A stretch of 64,000 nucleotides of DNA from Pseudomonas saudiphocaensis (GTDB taxonomy: Bacteria; Pseudomonadota; Gammaproteobacteria; Pseudomonadales; Pseudomonadaceae): NCBI RefSeq assembly GCF_000756775.1, contig NZ_CCSF01000001.1:186001-250000 (forward strand), given 5' to 3'. The position numbers and the translations under genes were made by a program. Below the pieces are notes generated by a model. That model worked only from the letters and a program-made list of their open reading frames with translations, was not told the origin of the DNA and ran no database searches. Positions 18,777 through 27,791 of the stretch are shown here, piece after piece (the stretch's first letter is position 1; every line of letters starts with the position of its first letter).

Positions 18777-18785
18777 GACGCTGGC

Positions 18786-18804
18786 TCAAATGGGAATGAT
18801 TATA
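18786..18804. promoter_or_regulatory. Candidate Fur box before the two-component operon
   Basis: TCAAATGGGAATGATTATA matches the 19-bp Fur consensus at 12 positions, with an intact right half (ATTAT). It lies 10 bp from the response regulator start, so Fur-Fe binding here would block its transcription. Confidence 0.6.
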
Positions 18805-18882
18805 CTTTGAGATTCAGCAGTTGCAGCAAGCTGCAGTTGATATTTCTGTCGAAGATCGCCGTACACATCCAACTTGCTCGCC

Positions 18883-19281
18883 TCAGGCATCGCGCAGCAG
18901 GTCATGGGCATCCAGCAGGCGGAAGGCGATTTCGGGCTGTTTCTCCAGGCCGCGGCGAATGGCGGCGGGGATCGACTGGCGGGTCTTGCGGCACAGGCCC
19001 GGTTGTTCCGCGAAGTCGATGGCGATGCCGCGCATGGTGCGTACTTCATTGTGGCTGGGCCTGATGCTCAGGCGAATGCCGAGCTGCTCGTGCATCCGCT
19101 GCTGAAGCTTCTCCAGATCGGCAAGGCTCTGGATATTCTCGAGGCGCTCGAGCAGGCGCTGTTCTTCGTGGCGAGTCAGACGCAGGATACGCACATCCGC
19201 TCCGGGCGCCGCGAGCAGCTCGTCGCGCCTGCAGTTGCAGGTGGCGGGCGGACAGGGCGCGCGAAACGGAACGGTCGTCAT
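18883..19281 (-). CDS. Conserved hypothetical protein with N-terminal cysteine motif
   Basis: I do not recognise this 132-residue protein. It begins with a Cys-rich motif, C10-PPAT-C15-N-C17, followed by RRDELL, then a helical middle (residues 30-75) rich in Glu, Leu and Arg and a C-terminal part of predicted helices. No signal peptide or membrane helix. The three cysteines could bind a metal. It diverges from the PhoD-like gene and reads toward the Fur-box region 107 bp away. Confidence 0.6.
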   Translation of the reverse strand: MTTVPFRAPCPPATCNCRRDELLAAPGADVRILRLTRHEEQRLLERLENIQSLADLEKLQQRMHEQLGIRLSIRPSHNEVRTMRGIAIDFAEQPGLCRKTRQSIPAAIRRGLEKQPEIAFRLLDAHDLLRDA

Positions 19282-19421
19282 GACCGACGATCATAGCCAG
19301 ACGGGTCGGTGCTTGGCCATCGCCGGCCGGCGGGCATCCGCGAGCGGGCAGCCGATCCGAATGACCCCGACACGCCTGCCGCTGTCTCAATTCCGACCTG
19401 TTCACCACGACGAAGCCTCCC

Positions 19422-21347
19422 TTGACCGAATCAAGCACTTCCACCGACGCACTGCCGCCGGTCCTCGTCGGACCGCTGTTACGCCGCATCGAGCCGACGC
19501 GGCTGGTGCTCTGGCTGGTGGCTTCCCGGCCATTGCAGCTGTCCCTGCTTGTCGAAAACAATGCGCACGACTTGCGGCTCGCCTTGCCGCTGGATGGCGC
19601 CGGCTGCCAGCAGCTGGCGTTCGGTCGCAATGCGGTGCTGCACCTGATCGAGGTGTCGCTGGACGAACCGCTGCCGACCGATTGCCTGATCGAATATGAC
19701 CTGCGCATCGGTGAAGAAGGGCAGGGCATCGCTCACTGGGCGCCGCATCTACTGTATGAGGGCGCAACGAGGCCCAGTTTCGTCATCAAGCCCCGGCTCG
19801 ACCGGGTGCTGCACGGCTCCTGCCGCAAGCCGCACCACGCGGCAAAGGACGGCCTGCTGTGCGTTGACGACCTGATCGAGGAGTATCTGCACACGCCTGA
19901 AAGCCGCCCCGCGCTGTTGCTGATGACCGGCGACCAGGTCTACGCCGATGATGTCGCCGGCCCGATGCTGGTGGCCATTCACGCGCTGGTACAGCGGCTT
20001 GGGCTATATGGCGAGCGCCTGGAAGGCGCTGTCGTGGAGGACAGCGAAGAGCTGTTCCGTCATCCGGCCACCTATTACCAGCGCGAGAAGCTGCTACCGG
20101 CGTTCAAGTCCAACGAGGCGTTGCGCGAGCGCTTCTTCGGCGGCGTGGAAAAGCCGGTGTTCACGACTTCCAACGGACAAAATCACCTGATCACTTTCGG
20201 TGAGGTCATGGCCATGTACCTGCTGGTCTGGTCGCCAACGCCCTGGACACTGATCGAGCCGGTGATGCCAGCGCTGACCGCCGAGCAACAGGCGCGCTAT
20301 CGGCGCGAAGCAGGTTGCCTGCAGGCCTTTGTGGAGGGCCTGCCACAGGCAGCCCGGGCGTTGGCGCATGTGCCGACGCTGATGATCTTCGACGATCACG
20401 ACATCACCGATGACTGGAACCTTTCGGCGCGCTGGGAAGAGACCGCCTACGGCCATCCGCTGTCGCGGCGGATCATCGGCAACGCGCTGATTGCCTACCT
20501 GCTGTGCCAGGCCTGGGGCAATCAGCCAGACGGCTTTGCCGAACTGTTGGAGCAGACACGGCAACTCATGGACTCGGCCAACGACACCTGGCTCGACAGC
20601 GAGCCGCAGGATCGTCTGATCGATGACCTGCACCAGTTTCATGGCTGGGGTTACAAACTCGCGACGCAACCGCCGCTGGTGGCGCTGGATACGCGTACCC
20701 GCCGTTGGCGCAGTGAACGCAACCTCAGCCGACCCTCGGGCCTGATGGACTGGGAAGCGCTGAGTGAATTCCAGCAGAACCTGCTGGACCACCCGGCCGC
20801 CCTTATCGTTTCGCCGGCGCCGATGTTCGGCGTCAAACTGATCGAGACGGTACAGCGCATCTTCAGCTGGGCGGGGCATCCGCTGCTGGTGGATGCGGAG
20901 AACTGGATGGCGCATCGCGGTGCCGCTCACGTGATGATGAACATCTTCCGCCACTCGCGGACGCCGGGTAACTACGTGATTCTTTCCGGCGACGTGCATT
21001 ACTCCTTCGTTTACCAGTTGCACATTCGCGACCGCGACAGCGGCCCACAGCTGTGGCAGATCACCAGCAGCGGCGTGAAAAACGAATTCCCACGTCGCCT
21101 GTTGGACTGGTTCGACCGCCTTAATCGCTGGCTTTACGCGCCCTGGTCGCCGCTGAACTGGCTGACCAAGCGTCGCCGGCTGGAAGTGGTGCCGCGGGTG
21201 CCGGATCGTAGCCAGGCCGGCGAACGGCTGTGGAATGGCAGCGGTATCGGCTTGCTGGTGCTCGACCCCAATGGTAGGCCGTTGGAAATCTATCAGCTGA
21301 ATGCCGACGGCTCTGCGCCGACGGCTTTCCTCACCGAACGCCAGTGA
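19422..21347 (+). CDS. PhoD-like metallophosphatase family protein
   Basis: A 641-residue protein of the PhoD-like phosphatase family. The metal-ligand motifs are in order: a GDQVYADD block near residue 170, IFDDHDITDDWN near 325 and LSGDVHYSFVYQL near 525. An N-terminal beta-rich region of about 100 residues precedes the catalytic domain. There is no signal peptide or Tat motif, so unlike secreted PhoD this is probably cytoplasmic; its substrate is unknown. The start is a TTG at 19422 with no clear ribosome site; the protein needs to begin about here because family similarity starts by residue 12. Confidence 0.83.
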   Translation: MTESSTSTDALPPVLVGPLLRRIEPTRLVLWLVASRPLQLSLLVENNAHDLRLALPLDGAGCQQLAFGRNAVLHLIEVSLDEPLPTDCLIEYDLRIGEEGQGIAHWAPHLLYEGATRPSFVIKPRLDRVLHGSCRKPHHAAKDGLLCVDDLIEEYLHTPESRPALLLMTGDQVYADDVAGPMLVAIHALVQRLGLYGERLEGAVVEDSEELFRHPATYYQREKLLPAFKSNEALRERFFGGVEKPVFTTSNGQNHLITFGEVMAMYLLVWSPTPWTLIEPVMPALTAEQQARYRREAGCLQAFVEGLPQAARALAHVPTLMIFDDHDITDDWNLSARWEETAYGHPLSRRIIGNALIAYLLCQAWGNQPDGFAELLEQTRQLMDSANDTWLDSEPQDRLIDDLHQFHGWGYKLATQPPLVALDTRTRRWRSERNLSRPSGLMDWEALSEFQQNLLDHPAALIVSPAPMFGVKLIETVQRIFSWAGHPLLVDAENWMAHRGAAHVMMNIFRHSRTPGNYVILSGDVHYSFVYQLHIRDRDSGPQLWQITSSGVKNEFPRRLLDWFDRLNRWLYAPWSPLNWLTKRRRLEVVPRVPDRSQAGERLWNGSGIGLLVLDPNGRPLEIYQLNADGSAPTAFLTERQ

Positions 21348-21470
21348 CCGACGCGTCGCGGCAGCCACCGTTTCCGAGCAAGCCAACGGGCATTCAAGCG
21401 CCAAACGACCTGCTGGATAAGGCGTTTGCAACCAGCGATAGCACGCAATCGGCCTCTATCGGCTGGTTTG

Positions 21471-22061
21471 CTACGCCTGGGGCTTGAAGACAGCTGCCAG
21501 ATGCTGCTCGTACCGCGCCACGTCGGCCTCGATGCTAGGCACCTTCATCACGTCTACACAGAGGAAGGTCGGCAACGCACGCATCCCGAGGAACTGATGG
21601 GCCTTGTGGAAGGGGAAGTACACCGCGTCGACGCCCTTGCCCTCGAAGAAGTCGGTCGGGTCGTCGAATGCCTGCTGCGGTGCGTTCCAAGTGGCAGAGA
21701 TCATGTACTGCTTGCCGTGCACCAGGCCGCCGCTGCCGTATTTCTGCGAGGCGTCCGAACGAGTGCGGCCGTCGTTGGCGTACAGGCTGCCATGGCCAGC
21801 CGTGAAGACTTCATCGATGTACTTCTTGACCGTCCAGGGAGCGCCCATCCACCAGCCGGGCATCTGGTAGATCACCACGTCGGCCCAGAGAAATTTCTCC
21901 AGTTCCTCGGCAACGTCGTAGCCGGCGTCGATGTCGGTGGTTTTGAAGGCGATGCCGGCGCGGTCGAAAAAGGCTGCGGCCGCGTCGTGCAGCGTGGTGT
22001 TGTAACGCCCTTGGGAGTGGGCGAACTGCTTGGCGCCGTTGAGCAGGAGCACGTTCTTCAT
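21471..22061 (-). CDS. mdaB: NADPH:quinone reductase MdaB
   Basis: A 196-residue flavodoxin-fold enzyme that reduces quinones by two electrons using FAD/FMN and NADPH, a cytoplasmic antioxidant. It shares long conserved blocks with E. coli MdaB, such as FLWADVVIYQMPGWWMGAPW and KKYIDEVF, plus the YGSGGLV loop and TWNAP. The ATG at 22061 is unambiguous. It is a single-gene unit convergent with the PhoD-like gene. Confidence 0.95.
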   Translation of the reverse strand: MKNVLLLNGAKQFAHSQGRYNTTLHDAAAAFFDRAGIAFKTTDIDAGYDVAEELEKFLWADVVIYQMPGWWMGAPWTVKKYIDEVFTAGHGSLYANDGRTRSDASQKYGSGGLVHGKQYMISATWNAPQQAFDDPTDFFEGKGVDAVYFPFHKAHQFLGMRALPTFLCVDVMKVPSIEADVARYEQHLAAVFKPQA

Positions 22062-22237
22062 GGGTTGGCAGACCTTGGTGGTTTCGAAGGGCGCGCATTC
22101 TAGCCCGTGGTGCGGTTGCGTCGAGGCAATTGATCGACGGCCGGGTCAGTCGGCCGAAAACCGGCATCGCCATTGAACGCACGCCGGGGCCGGCTCCTCG
22201 AAGAAGGGAAGACTTCGTTTCAGAGGAGGATTGCAGC

Positions 22238-22480
22238 ATGGCCATCGACCCCAAGAACCCGAGCCCGGAACAGCATCCCGATTCGCCCATGCCTGGAGAG
22301 CCGGATCCGCTCACGCCCGGGCGTACCGACGTGAATCCGGACCGCGAACCCGGCGTTGATCAGCTGCCAGGCAACGAGGGCATTCCGCCCATCGATCAGC
22401 AGCAAGACATCGTTGACCCAGAACGTGTGCAACAGGAAACCGATAACGCCGAGCGCGACGGCGAAATCAACCCGCGCTGA
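22238..22480 (+). CDS. Small proline-rich acidic protein of unknown function
   Basis: An 80-residue hydrophilic protein, very rich in Pro, Asp, Glu and Gln, with repeated P-D/G turns (PMPGEPDPLTPG) and no hydrophobic helix; it is probably disordered. The ATG at 22238 has an excellent ribosome site GAGGAGGA about 8 nt upstream, which is the main evidence that it is real. I recognise no domain. It stands alone between mdaB and terC. Confidence 0.65.
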   Translation: MAIDPKNPSPEQHPDSPMPGEPDPLTPGRTDVNPDREPGVDQLPGNEGIPPIDQQQDIVDPERVQQETDNAERDGEINPR

Positions 22481-22696
22481 GCATTTGTGCAGAGTCGCTT
22501 GCAAACGCCGTGCGGGAATCCCTCGCAGTGGCCCGAAAGCGGCGGAATAAAGCGGTTCTGCCAGGTGACAGTGAATCGGCTTTTCACTACCCTTGGTGCA
22601 CGTGACGCCGGGCCCCTCTGGCGGTAAGCAGTGCTTATCGTGATGTCGGAGTCACTAAGTTGAAATTTGACTTAGACAGACATACAGGGAGGGCTC

Positions 22697-23683
22697 ATGA
22701 CAGCTCTGCAGGCGTTTCTGGCGACACCGTTTCTTGGTACACCTTACTGGTTCTGGCTGGCATTCCTGATCATCGTTCTCGCGCTGCTGGTCTTCGACCT
22801 CGGCGTGTTGCACCGCGACCAGCACGAAATCGAAATGCGCGAAAGCCTGCTGCTCTACGCCGGCTACTTCAGCGTCGGCGTCGCCTTCGGCGGCTGGGTC
22901 TGGTGGCAGCTTGGCGCGACCAAGGCGCTGGAGTTCTATACCGGCTTTCTGGTCGAGCAGTCGCTGTCGATGGACAACGTGTTCGTCATGGCGATGATCC
23001 TTGGTTTCTTCGGCATCCCGCGCAAATATCAGCATCGCGTGCTGTTCTGGGGCATCCTCGGGGTGATCGTGCTGCGCGCCATCATGATCGGTCTGGGTAC
23101 CGCTCTGGTGCAGGAATTCGACTGGATTCTCTACGTGTTCGGCGTGTTTCTGCTGTTTACCGGCATCAAGATGCTGTTCAGCAAGGATCATGAAGAGCAT
23201 CCGGATCTTTCGCAAAACCCCTTGCTGAAGTTCCTGCGTCGGCACATCCGTGTTACCGACGAGCTACATGAGGGGCACTTTCTGGTACGCCAGCGCGACC
23301 CGGCCAGCGGCAAGATGCTGCTCTATGCCACACCGCTGCTGTTAGCGCTGGTGCTGATCGAGCTGGCGGACCTGGTGTTTGCGGTGGACAGCGTGCCTGC
23401 GGTGTTTGCCATCACCCAGGATCCGTTCATCGTCTACACCTCGAACATCTTCGCCATCCTCGGTTTGCGGGCGCTGTATTTCGCTCTTGCCGCGTTGATG
23501 CACCGCTTCGTGTATTTGAAGTACGCGCTGGCGATCGTGCTGATATTCATTGGTGGCAAGATCTTCCTGCATGGCTTCATCCAGGTGCCGGCGCTGTTGT
23601 CGCTCAGCGTGACGCTCGGGGTGCTGGCCGGTGGTGTGCTGCTCTCGCTGCTGAAGACGCGGGGTCTGCCGCAAGGCCGCTAG
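22697..23683 (+). CDS. TerC/Alx-family membrane protein
   Basis: A 328-residue inner-membrane protein with about nine helices. The family's acidic intramembrane motifs are present: EQSLSMDNVFV near residue 95 and FAVDSVPAVFAI near 230. TerC/Alx proteins export Mn(II) or protect during tellurite or metal stress; Alx-like Mn efflux is the most likely job. GGGAGGG precedes the ATG. I looked in the 216-bp upstream region for a yybP-ykoY manganese riboswitch and did not see its conserved core. A terminator follows at 23702. Confidence 0.9.
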   Translation: MTALQAFLATPFLGTPYWFWLAFLIIVLALLVFDLGVLHRDQHEIEMRESLLLYAGYFSVGVAFGGWVWWQLGATKALEFYTGFLVEQSLSMDNVFVMAMILGFFGIPRKYQHRVLFWGILGVIVLRAIMIGLGTALVQEFDWILYVFGVFLLFTGIKMLFSKDHEEHPDLSQNPLLKFLRRHIRVTDELHEGHFLVRQRDPASGKMLLYATPLLLALVLIELADLVFAVDSVPAVFAITQDPFIVYTSNIFAILGLRALYFALAALMHRFVYLKYALAIVLIFIGGKIFLHGFIQVPALLSLSVTLGVLAGGVLLSLLKTRGLPQGR

Positions 23684-23701
23684 CGCAAAGCCCTCCAGGG
23701 G

Positions 23702-23733
23702 AAGCCTTCCACAGGAGCGTGGAAGGTTTTCCG
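23702..23733 (+). terminator. Terminator after the terC-like gene
   Basis: An 11-bp stem AAGCCTTCCAC/GTGGAAGGTTT (one G-T pair) with a 6-nt loop, ending in TTTT. Confidence 0.8.
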
Positions 23734-23811
23734 GCGGAAAACTCTGCAACTTCTGCCTGAATCACGTGCAACATAGCGCCTTTATCAAACGGTCTGGTCT
23801 GGGAGCTAACC

Positions 23812-24663
23812 ATGGGATGCGGGTCATCGGCGCTACGTCTTGCAGTGGTCGTGTTGGGACTGGTTTGCGCGGGCGCCGCGAGCGCGCTGGAGCAGAAGCA
23901 GCTGGTCGAGTCGATCAACGTCTACCGCGCCGAAGTGCGCAGCTGCGCGGGGCAGTCGTATGAAGCCCTGCCGCCCCTGACGATCGATCCACGCCTGGCA
24001 TTGCCGGTTCGAGGTGGCGGCGATTTGCAACGCGAATTGACCACGGCGGCCTATCCGCTGATCAACGTGCGAGCCATCAGCCTGTCGGGGCCTCGGGATA
24101 CGCAAGCCGCCATGCAGGTGCTGCAGGACAGCTACTGCAAGATTCTCCTGGACCCACAGTTCGTCGACATCGGCGTAAGTCAGGAGGGCCGTGATTGGCG
24201 CATCGTCGTGGCCCGTCCGCTGCTGAGTGGAAAACTCGGCGACTGGCAGGCCGAAGGGCAAAAGCTCCTTGACCTGATCAATCAGGCGCGTGGCCAAGCG
24301 CGTCAATGTGGCACGCAATCCTTCAGCGCTGCCACACCGTTGGCCTGGAGCGCGGCTTTGGGTACGGCGGCCGAGGCTCACGGCCGGGCCATGGCCAATG
24401 GCAACTTCTTCAGTCATCTGGGCAGTGATGGCCGTACCCCGGGCGACCGAGCAGAGCTTGCCGGCTACGACGGCGCGCAAATCGGCGAAAACATCGCCGC
24501 CGCGCTGGATACGCCGCGCAAGGTGGTTGACGGCTGGCTGGCCAGCCCCGGCTATTGCGCCAACTTAATGAATCCGCGATTCAGTGACCTCGGCGCGGCT
24601 TATGCGGTCGATCCGCAAAGCGATGGTGGCATCTACTGGACGGCAATGTTCGGCGCGCAGTGA
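23812..24663 (+). CDS. Secreted CAP-domain (SCP/PR-1) protein with two tandem repeats
   Basis: A 283-residue exported protein with a signal peptide to about residue 24. The C-terminal half (about 145-283) is a CAP domain: a helix beginning LLDLINQARGQ, then HGRAMANGNFFSHLGSDGRTPGDR, the GENIA loop and the GWLASPGYCANLMNP motif. The N-terminal half starts with a similar helix (LVESINVYRAEVRSC) and looks like a degenerate second copy lacking the central His/Glu residues. Bacterial CAP proteins are poorly understood. GGGAG precedes the ATG. Confidence 0.85.
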   Translation: MGCGSSALRLAVVVLGLVCAGAASALEQKQLVESINVYRAEVRSCAGQSYEALPPLTIDPRLALPVRGGGDLQRELTTAAYPLINVRAISLSGPRDTQAAMQVLQDSYCKILLDPQFVDIGVSQEGRDWRIVVARPLLSGKLGDWQAEGQKLLDLINQARGQARQCGTQSFSAATPLAWSAALGTAAEAHGRAMANGNFFSHLGSDGRTPGDRAELAGYDGAQIGENIAAALDTPRKVVDGWLASPGYCANLMNPRFSDLGAAYAVDPQSDGGIYWTAMFGAQ

Positions 24664-24694
24664 ATGCGAGATCGGAGCCCTCAGGTTTGCCGCG

Positions 24695-25348
24695 CTAGCG
24701 CCTGATGGTCAGGCCGATCAGCCGTGAAACCACCAGGGCGATGTACATCACGCCGGCGAACTGCTCGAGCATCACCAGTGCGCGTGCCATGGGGCTCAGC
24801 GGCAGTATGTCGCCGATGCCCACGCCGGAGAGGATGCTGAAACTGAGGAAAAGCAACTCGACCCAGCTACGCGGCGCCTCAGCCTCGATCGCCGCAGCGA
24901 AGCTGCCCGGCAGCAACATCTGACAAACAACGAAGCTGTAGGCGAAGGCCCAGGCGAGCAGGGTGAAGGTTGCACCCACCGCGAACAGCTCATCTGTGGT
25001 GGCGCGCTGGTCTTCCATCATGTAGGCGATCAGGCTGGCCGCAGCATAAAAGTAGAAGGCAGCCTGGAGTGCTGCCAGCGACAGCTGCAATGCCGGGCTG
25101 CTGCGCACCTCGCCAATGATGGTCAGGGCCAGGATGCACGCTGCCAGCGTAAGGGCGATCCACTGAATCAAGGGACTGCGCCGCACCATACGCAGGGCTG
25201 CCACCAGTACCACAATGCCGAAGGCACCCATGACTGCCCGTCCGCGAGACAGGTCCTCAAGAAAGGGGTACAGCAGGATGCCCAGCAGCTGGATTAGTAA
25301 CAGGCTGGCGGAGGGGTAGCGGAGCAGGATCGATTGCTGGCTGTTCAT
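24695..25348 (-). CDS. Two-pore-helix ion channel family membrane protein
   Basis: A 217-residue protein with about six hydrophobic helices and a C-terminal pore region typical of the ion_trans_2 family. The filter at residues 174-180 reads SGVGIGD instead of the potassium signature TVGYGD, with a DILP continuation as in many bacterial K+ channels. This tyrosine-to-isoleucine change may alter selectivity. There is no voltage-sensor arginine ladder and no cytoplasmic RCK domain. Single-gene unit, convergent with the CAP protein gene. Confidence 0.78.
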   Translation of the reverse strand: MNSQQSILLRYPSASLLLIQLLGILLYPFLEDLSRGRAVMGAFGIVVLVAALRMVRRSPLIQWIALTLAACILALTIIGEVRSSPALQLSLAALQAAFYFYAAASLIAYMMEDQRATTDELFAVGATFTLLAWAFAYSFVVCQMLLPGSFAAAIEAEAPRSWVELLFLSFSILSGVGIGDILPLSPMARALVMLEQFAGVMYIALVVSRLIGLTIRR

Positions 25349-25544
25349 TGGGCGCTCATTGCAAGTGGAAGCTACTGTTTCGACAATACAGCTGGCGATA
25401 ACCTGCGCTGTTGATCCGCATTGTTGAGACAGCGCTGTCAGCGATCAGGACTTTCACTTTTAGCGCCTATGAAGGAGGATGCCGTCGGCATTCAGCGGCT
25501 GCGCCGTGCATGCGTTCTTGTTTCGTTCGAAAGGCAGGTGAGTT

Positions 25545-25676
25545 GTGAGAAAGAAAAAGCCCGTGGACCCCGTTCGCCAGGCGCAGAAAAACCATGCGCA
25601 CCGAATCGGCTGGCTGATTGCGCTGGCGGGGATCATCTGCGGCTTCGTGCTGTTGGCGCTGAAGCCGGCAGGCTGA
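25545..25676 (+). CDS. Small single-helix membrane protein
   Basis: A 43-residue reading frame with GTG start, preceded by GGCAGGTGAG. The translation begins MRKKKPVDPVRQAQKNHAHR, a strongly basic head, followed by one hydrophobic helix (about residues 22-40) and a short KPAG tail. This basic-head plus helix pattern is typical of small inner-membrane proteins. The frame closes 8 bp before the convergent sseA stop. Evidence is composition and layout only. Confidence 0.55.
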   Translation: MRKKKPVDPVRQAQKNHAHRIGWLIALAGIICGFVLLALKPAG

Positions 25677-25684
25677 TTCTGTCA

Positions 25685-26539
25685 TTACCGCTGGCGGGCA
25701 ACTGGGCGCTGCGGGTCGGTGATCCATTCGCTCCACGAGCCTGGATACAGCCTCGCCAGTGGATAGCCGGCCAGGCAAAGCGCGAACAGATTATGGCAGG
25801 CGGTTACCCCGGAGCCGCAGTAGGCCACCAGACTGTCCGAAGATTTGCCTGCCAGATGTTGCTCGAAGCGCGTACGTAGCTGGTTGGGCGACAGGAAGCG
25901 CCCGGCGGTATCGAGATTTTCCGTGAACGGCAGGCAGTGAGCGCCGGGAATGTGGCCGGCCACCGGGTCGATGGGCTCGACTTCGCCAAGAAAGCGCGGC
26001 AGTGCGCGGGCATCAAGGAGTGTCAGGTCAGGCGAGGCCAGTTGGCTCGACAGTGTTGCTGCGTCGATGGTCAGGCTGTCGTCCGCATTGCCCTGCAGAG
26101 TGCCAGGCGCGGAAGTGGGGCGCTTGTCGTCGAGCGGTAGGCCGGCTTCGCGCCAGGCTCGCAGACCGCCGTCCAGCAAATAGAGACCGTCACGTTTGCC
26201 CAGCCAGACCAACAGCCACCAGGCATGTGCGGCGAAGGCGCCGGGGCCGTCGTCATAAAGCACAATCTGACTGTCGGCATTCACGCCCAAGGCCTGGAGC
26301 TTTGCCAGCAGCTGGTCGGGTTCGGGCAGCGGGTGGCGTCCGGTTTTGCCGGGGATCACAGGTCCTGACAGATCCTTCTCCAGGTCGGCGAAGTGAGCGC
26401 CAGGTATATGTGCTTCGTCATAGCTGCGCTGGCCATACTGCGGATCGTCCAGGGCGAAGCGGCAATCGAGAATGACCAAATCCGGCTGCGGCAGGCGTTC
26501 GGCCAGTTGTTGAGCATTGATCAGTTGTGCAAGCGACAT
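25685..26539 (-). CDS. sseA: Two-domain sulfurtransferase (SseA-like)
   Basis: A 284-residue protein of two rhodanese domains; the N-terminal one (about 8-135) is structural, the C-terminal (about 155-280) is catalytic with C241 in the loop CGSGVTA. That loop is the 3-mercaptopyruvate sulfurtransferase form; true thiosulfate rhodaneses usually have CRKGVTA. It transfers sulfur to cyanide or thiols in the cytoplasm. The start at 26539 follows GAGCGTCTCG with only a weak ribosome site. Divergent from rnd. Confidence 0.88.
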   Translation of the reverse strand: MSLAQLINAQQLAERLPQPDLVILDCRFALDDPQYGQRSYDEAHIPGAHFADLEKDLSGPVIPGKTGRHPLPEPDQLLAKLQALGVNADSQIVLYDDGPGAFAAHAWWLLVWLGKRDGLYLLDGGLRAWREAGLPLDDKRPTSAPGTLQGNADDSLTIDAATLSSQLASPDLTLLDARALPRFLGEVEPIDPVAGHIPGAHCLPFTENLDTAGRFLSPNQLRTRFEQHLAGKSSDSLVAYCGSGVTACHNLFALCLAGYPLARLYPGSWSEWITDPQRPVARQR

Positions 26540-26666
26540 CGAGACGCTCCGGTGGTTGGTTCGCCAAACGTTAACATTGCTTCACTGATGTTTGCGCGGC
26601 GAATTATGGGTCGCACCTATATACTGCGCTGCTGTTCGGCCTTCAGCCGATGATAAGGAGGCCATA

Positions 26667-27791
26667 GTGGCCATCACTACCCAATGGGTCCTGGATGACG
26701 AGCATCTGGCCCGCCTGTGTACCGAGTGGCGGCAGCTGCCGTTCGTTGCGCTGGACACAGAATTTATGCGGGTCGATACCTTCTACCCCATCGCAGCCTT
26801 GCTTCAGGTTGGCGACGGGCGTTGTGCGTACCTGATCGACCCCTTGCAGATTTCCGATTGGAGCGCCTTCGCCGGCCTGCTCGAAGATCAGGCCGTGGTC
26901 AAGGTGCTGCACGCATGCAGCGAAGACCTTGAGGTCTTTCTGCGCCTGACTGGCAGCTTGCCTGTGCCGCTGTTCGACACACAGCTTGCGGCTGGCTATC
27001 TCAATATTGGCTTTTCGATGGGCTATTCGCGGCTGGTCCAGAGCGTGCTGAATATCGAATTGCCCAAGGGTGAAACACGTTCCGACTGGTTGCAGCGGCC
27101 TCTTAGCGAAATGCAGGTTCAATATGCAGCCGAAGATGCGCAGCATCTTGCCGAGCTTTATCAGGCGCTGCTGCCTAAGCTGTCCGAAGAGAAGTTCGCC
27201 TGGATTCTGGAAGATGGCGCCGAGTTGGTGGCCAACCAGCGACGCGAGACCGATCCGGCCGAAGCCTATCGTGATGTGAAGCAGGCCTGGCGCCTCAAGC
27301 CGCGCCAGCTGGCCGTATTGCGGGCGTTGGCGTGCTGGCGCGAGACCCAGGCACGCAAGCGCAATCAGCCACGCAACCGTGTGCTGCGCGAGGCCAGTTT
27401 GTGGCCGCTGGCACGCACCCAGCCCGGGGATCTGGTCAGCCTGGCGCGCATCGAGGACATGCATCCGCGTACCGTTCGCCAGGATGGCGAAACCCTGCTC
27501 GAACTGATTCGCGCCGCGGCTGCTACGCCTGAGCAGGAATGGCCAGCGGTTTTGCCGGAGCCCTTGCCGCTGGAGGCTTCCAAGCTGCTGAAAAAACTGC
27601 GGGCGGTGGGGCAGCGGGCGGCAATCGATCTGGACATCGCTCCCGAGCTGGTGCTGCGTAAGAAGGTACTCGAGGCTCTATTGAAGACCGGCTATCCGGA
27701 TGGCCCCTATCAGTTGCCCGATTCGTTTCGGGGCTGGCGCCGCGAGCGGCTGGGGCAATCCCTTCTCGATGCACTGGAGAAAAAATCATGA
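26667..27791 (+). CDS. rnd: Ribonuclease D
   Basis: A 374-residue 3'-5' exoribonuclease that trims tRNA precursors. The DEDDy domain opens with the D30-T-E32 pair (ALDTEFMR), and the HRDC domain begins near residue 205 ([17 protein letters not shown]). The start is a GTG at 26667 with AAGGAG 6 nt upstream. A longer frame from 26592 would run through the promoter region. The stop overlaps the ycgL start (ATGA), so it is the first gene of an rnd-ycgL-ycgN operon. Confidence 0.94.
   Translation: MAITTQWVLDDEHLARLCTEWRQLPFVALDTEFMRVDTFYPIAALLQVGDGRCAYLIDPLQISDWSAFAGLLEDQAVVKVLHACSEDLEVFLRLTGSLPVPLFDTQLAAGYLNIGFSMGYSRLVQSVLNIELPKGETRSDWLQRPLSEMQVQYAAEDAQHLAELYQALLPKLSEEKFAWILEDGAELVANQRRETDPAEAYRDVKQAWRLKPRQLAVLRALACWRETQARKRNQPRNRVLREASLWPLARTQPGDLVSLARIEDMHPRTVRQDGETLLELIRAAAATPEQEWPAVLPEPLPLEASKLLKKLRAVGQRAAIDLDIAPELVLRKKVLEALLKTGYPDGPYQLPDSFRGWRRERLGQSLLDALEKKS

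Noticed and set aside
22481-22696. A yybP-ykoY manganese riboswitch before the TerC-like gene
   Set aside because: Looked for because Alx-type genes often carry it; the conserved core sequences were not seen.
25421-25879. A 152-codon plus-strand frame
   Set aside because: Its second half is antisense to sseA. The 43-residue frame inside it has better features.
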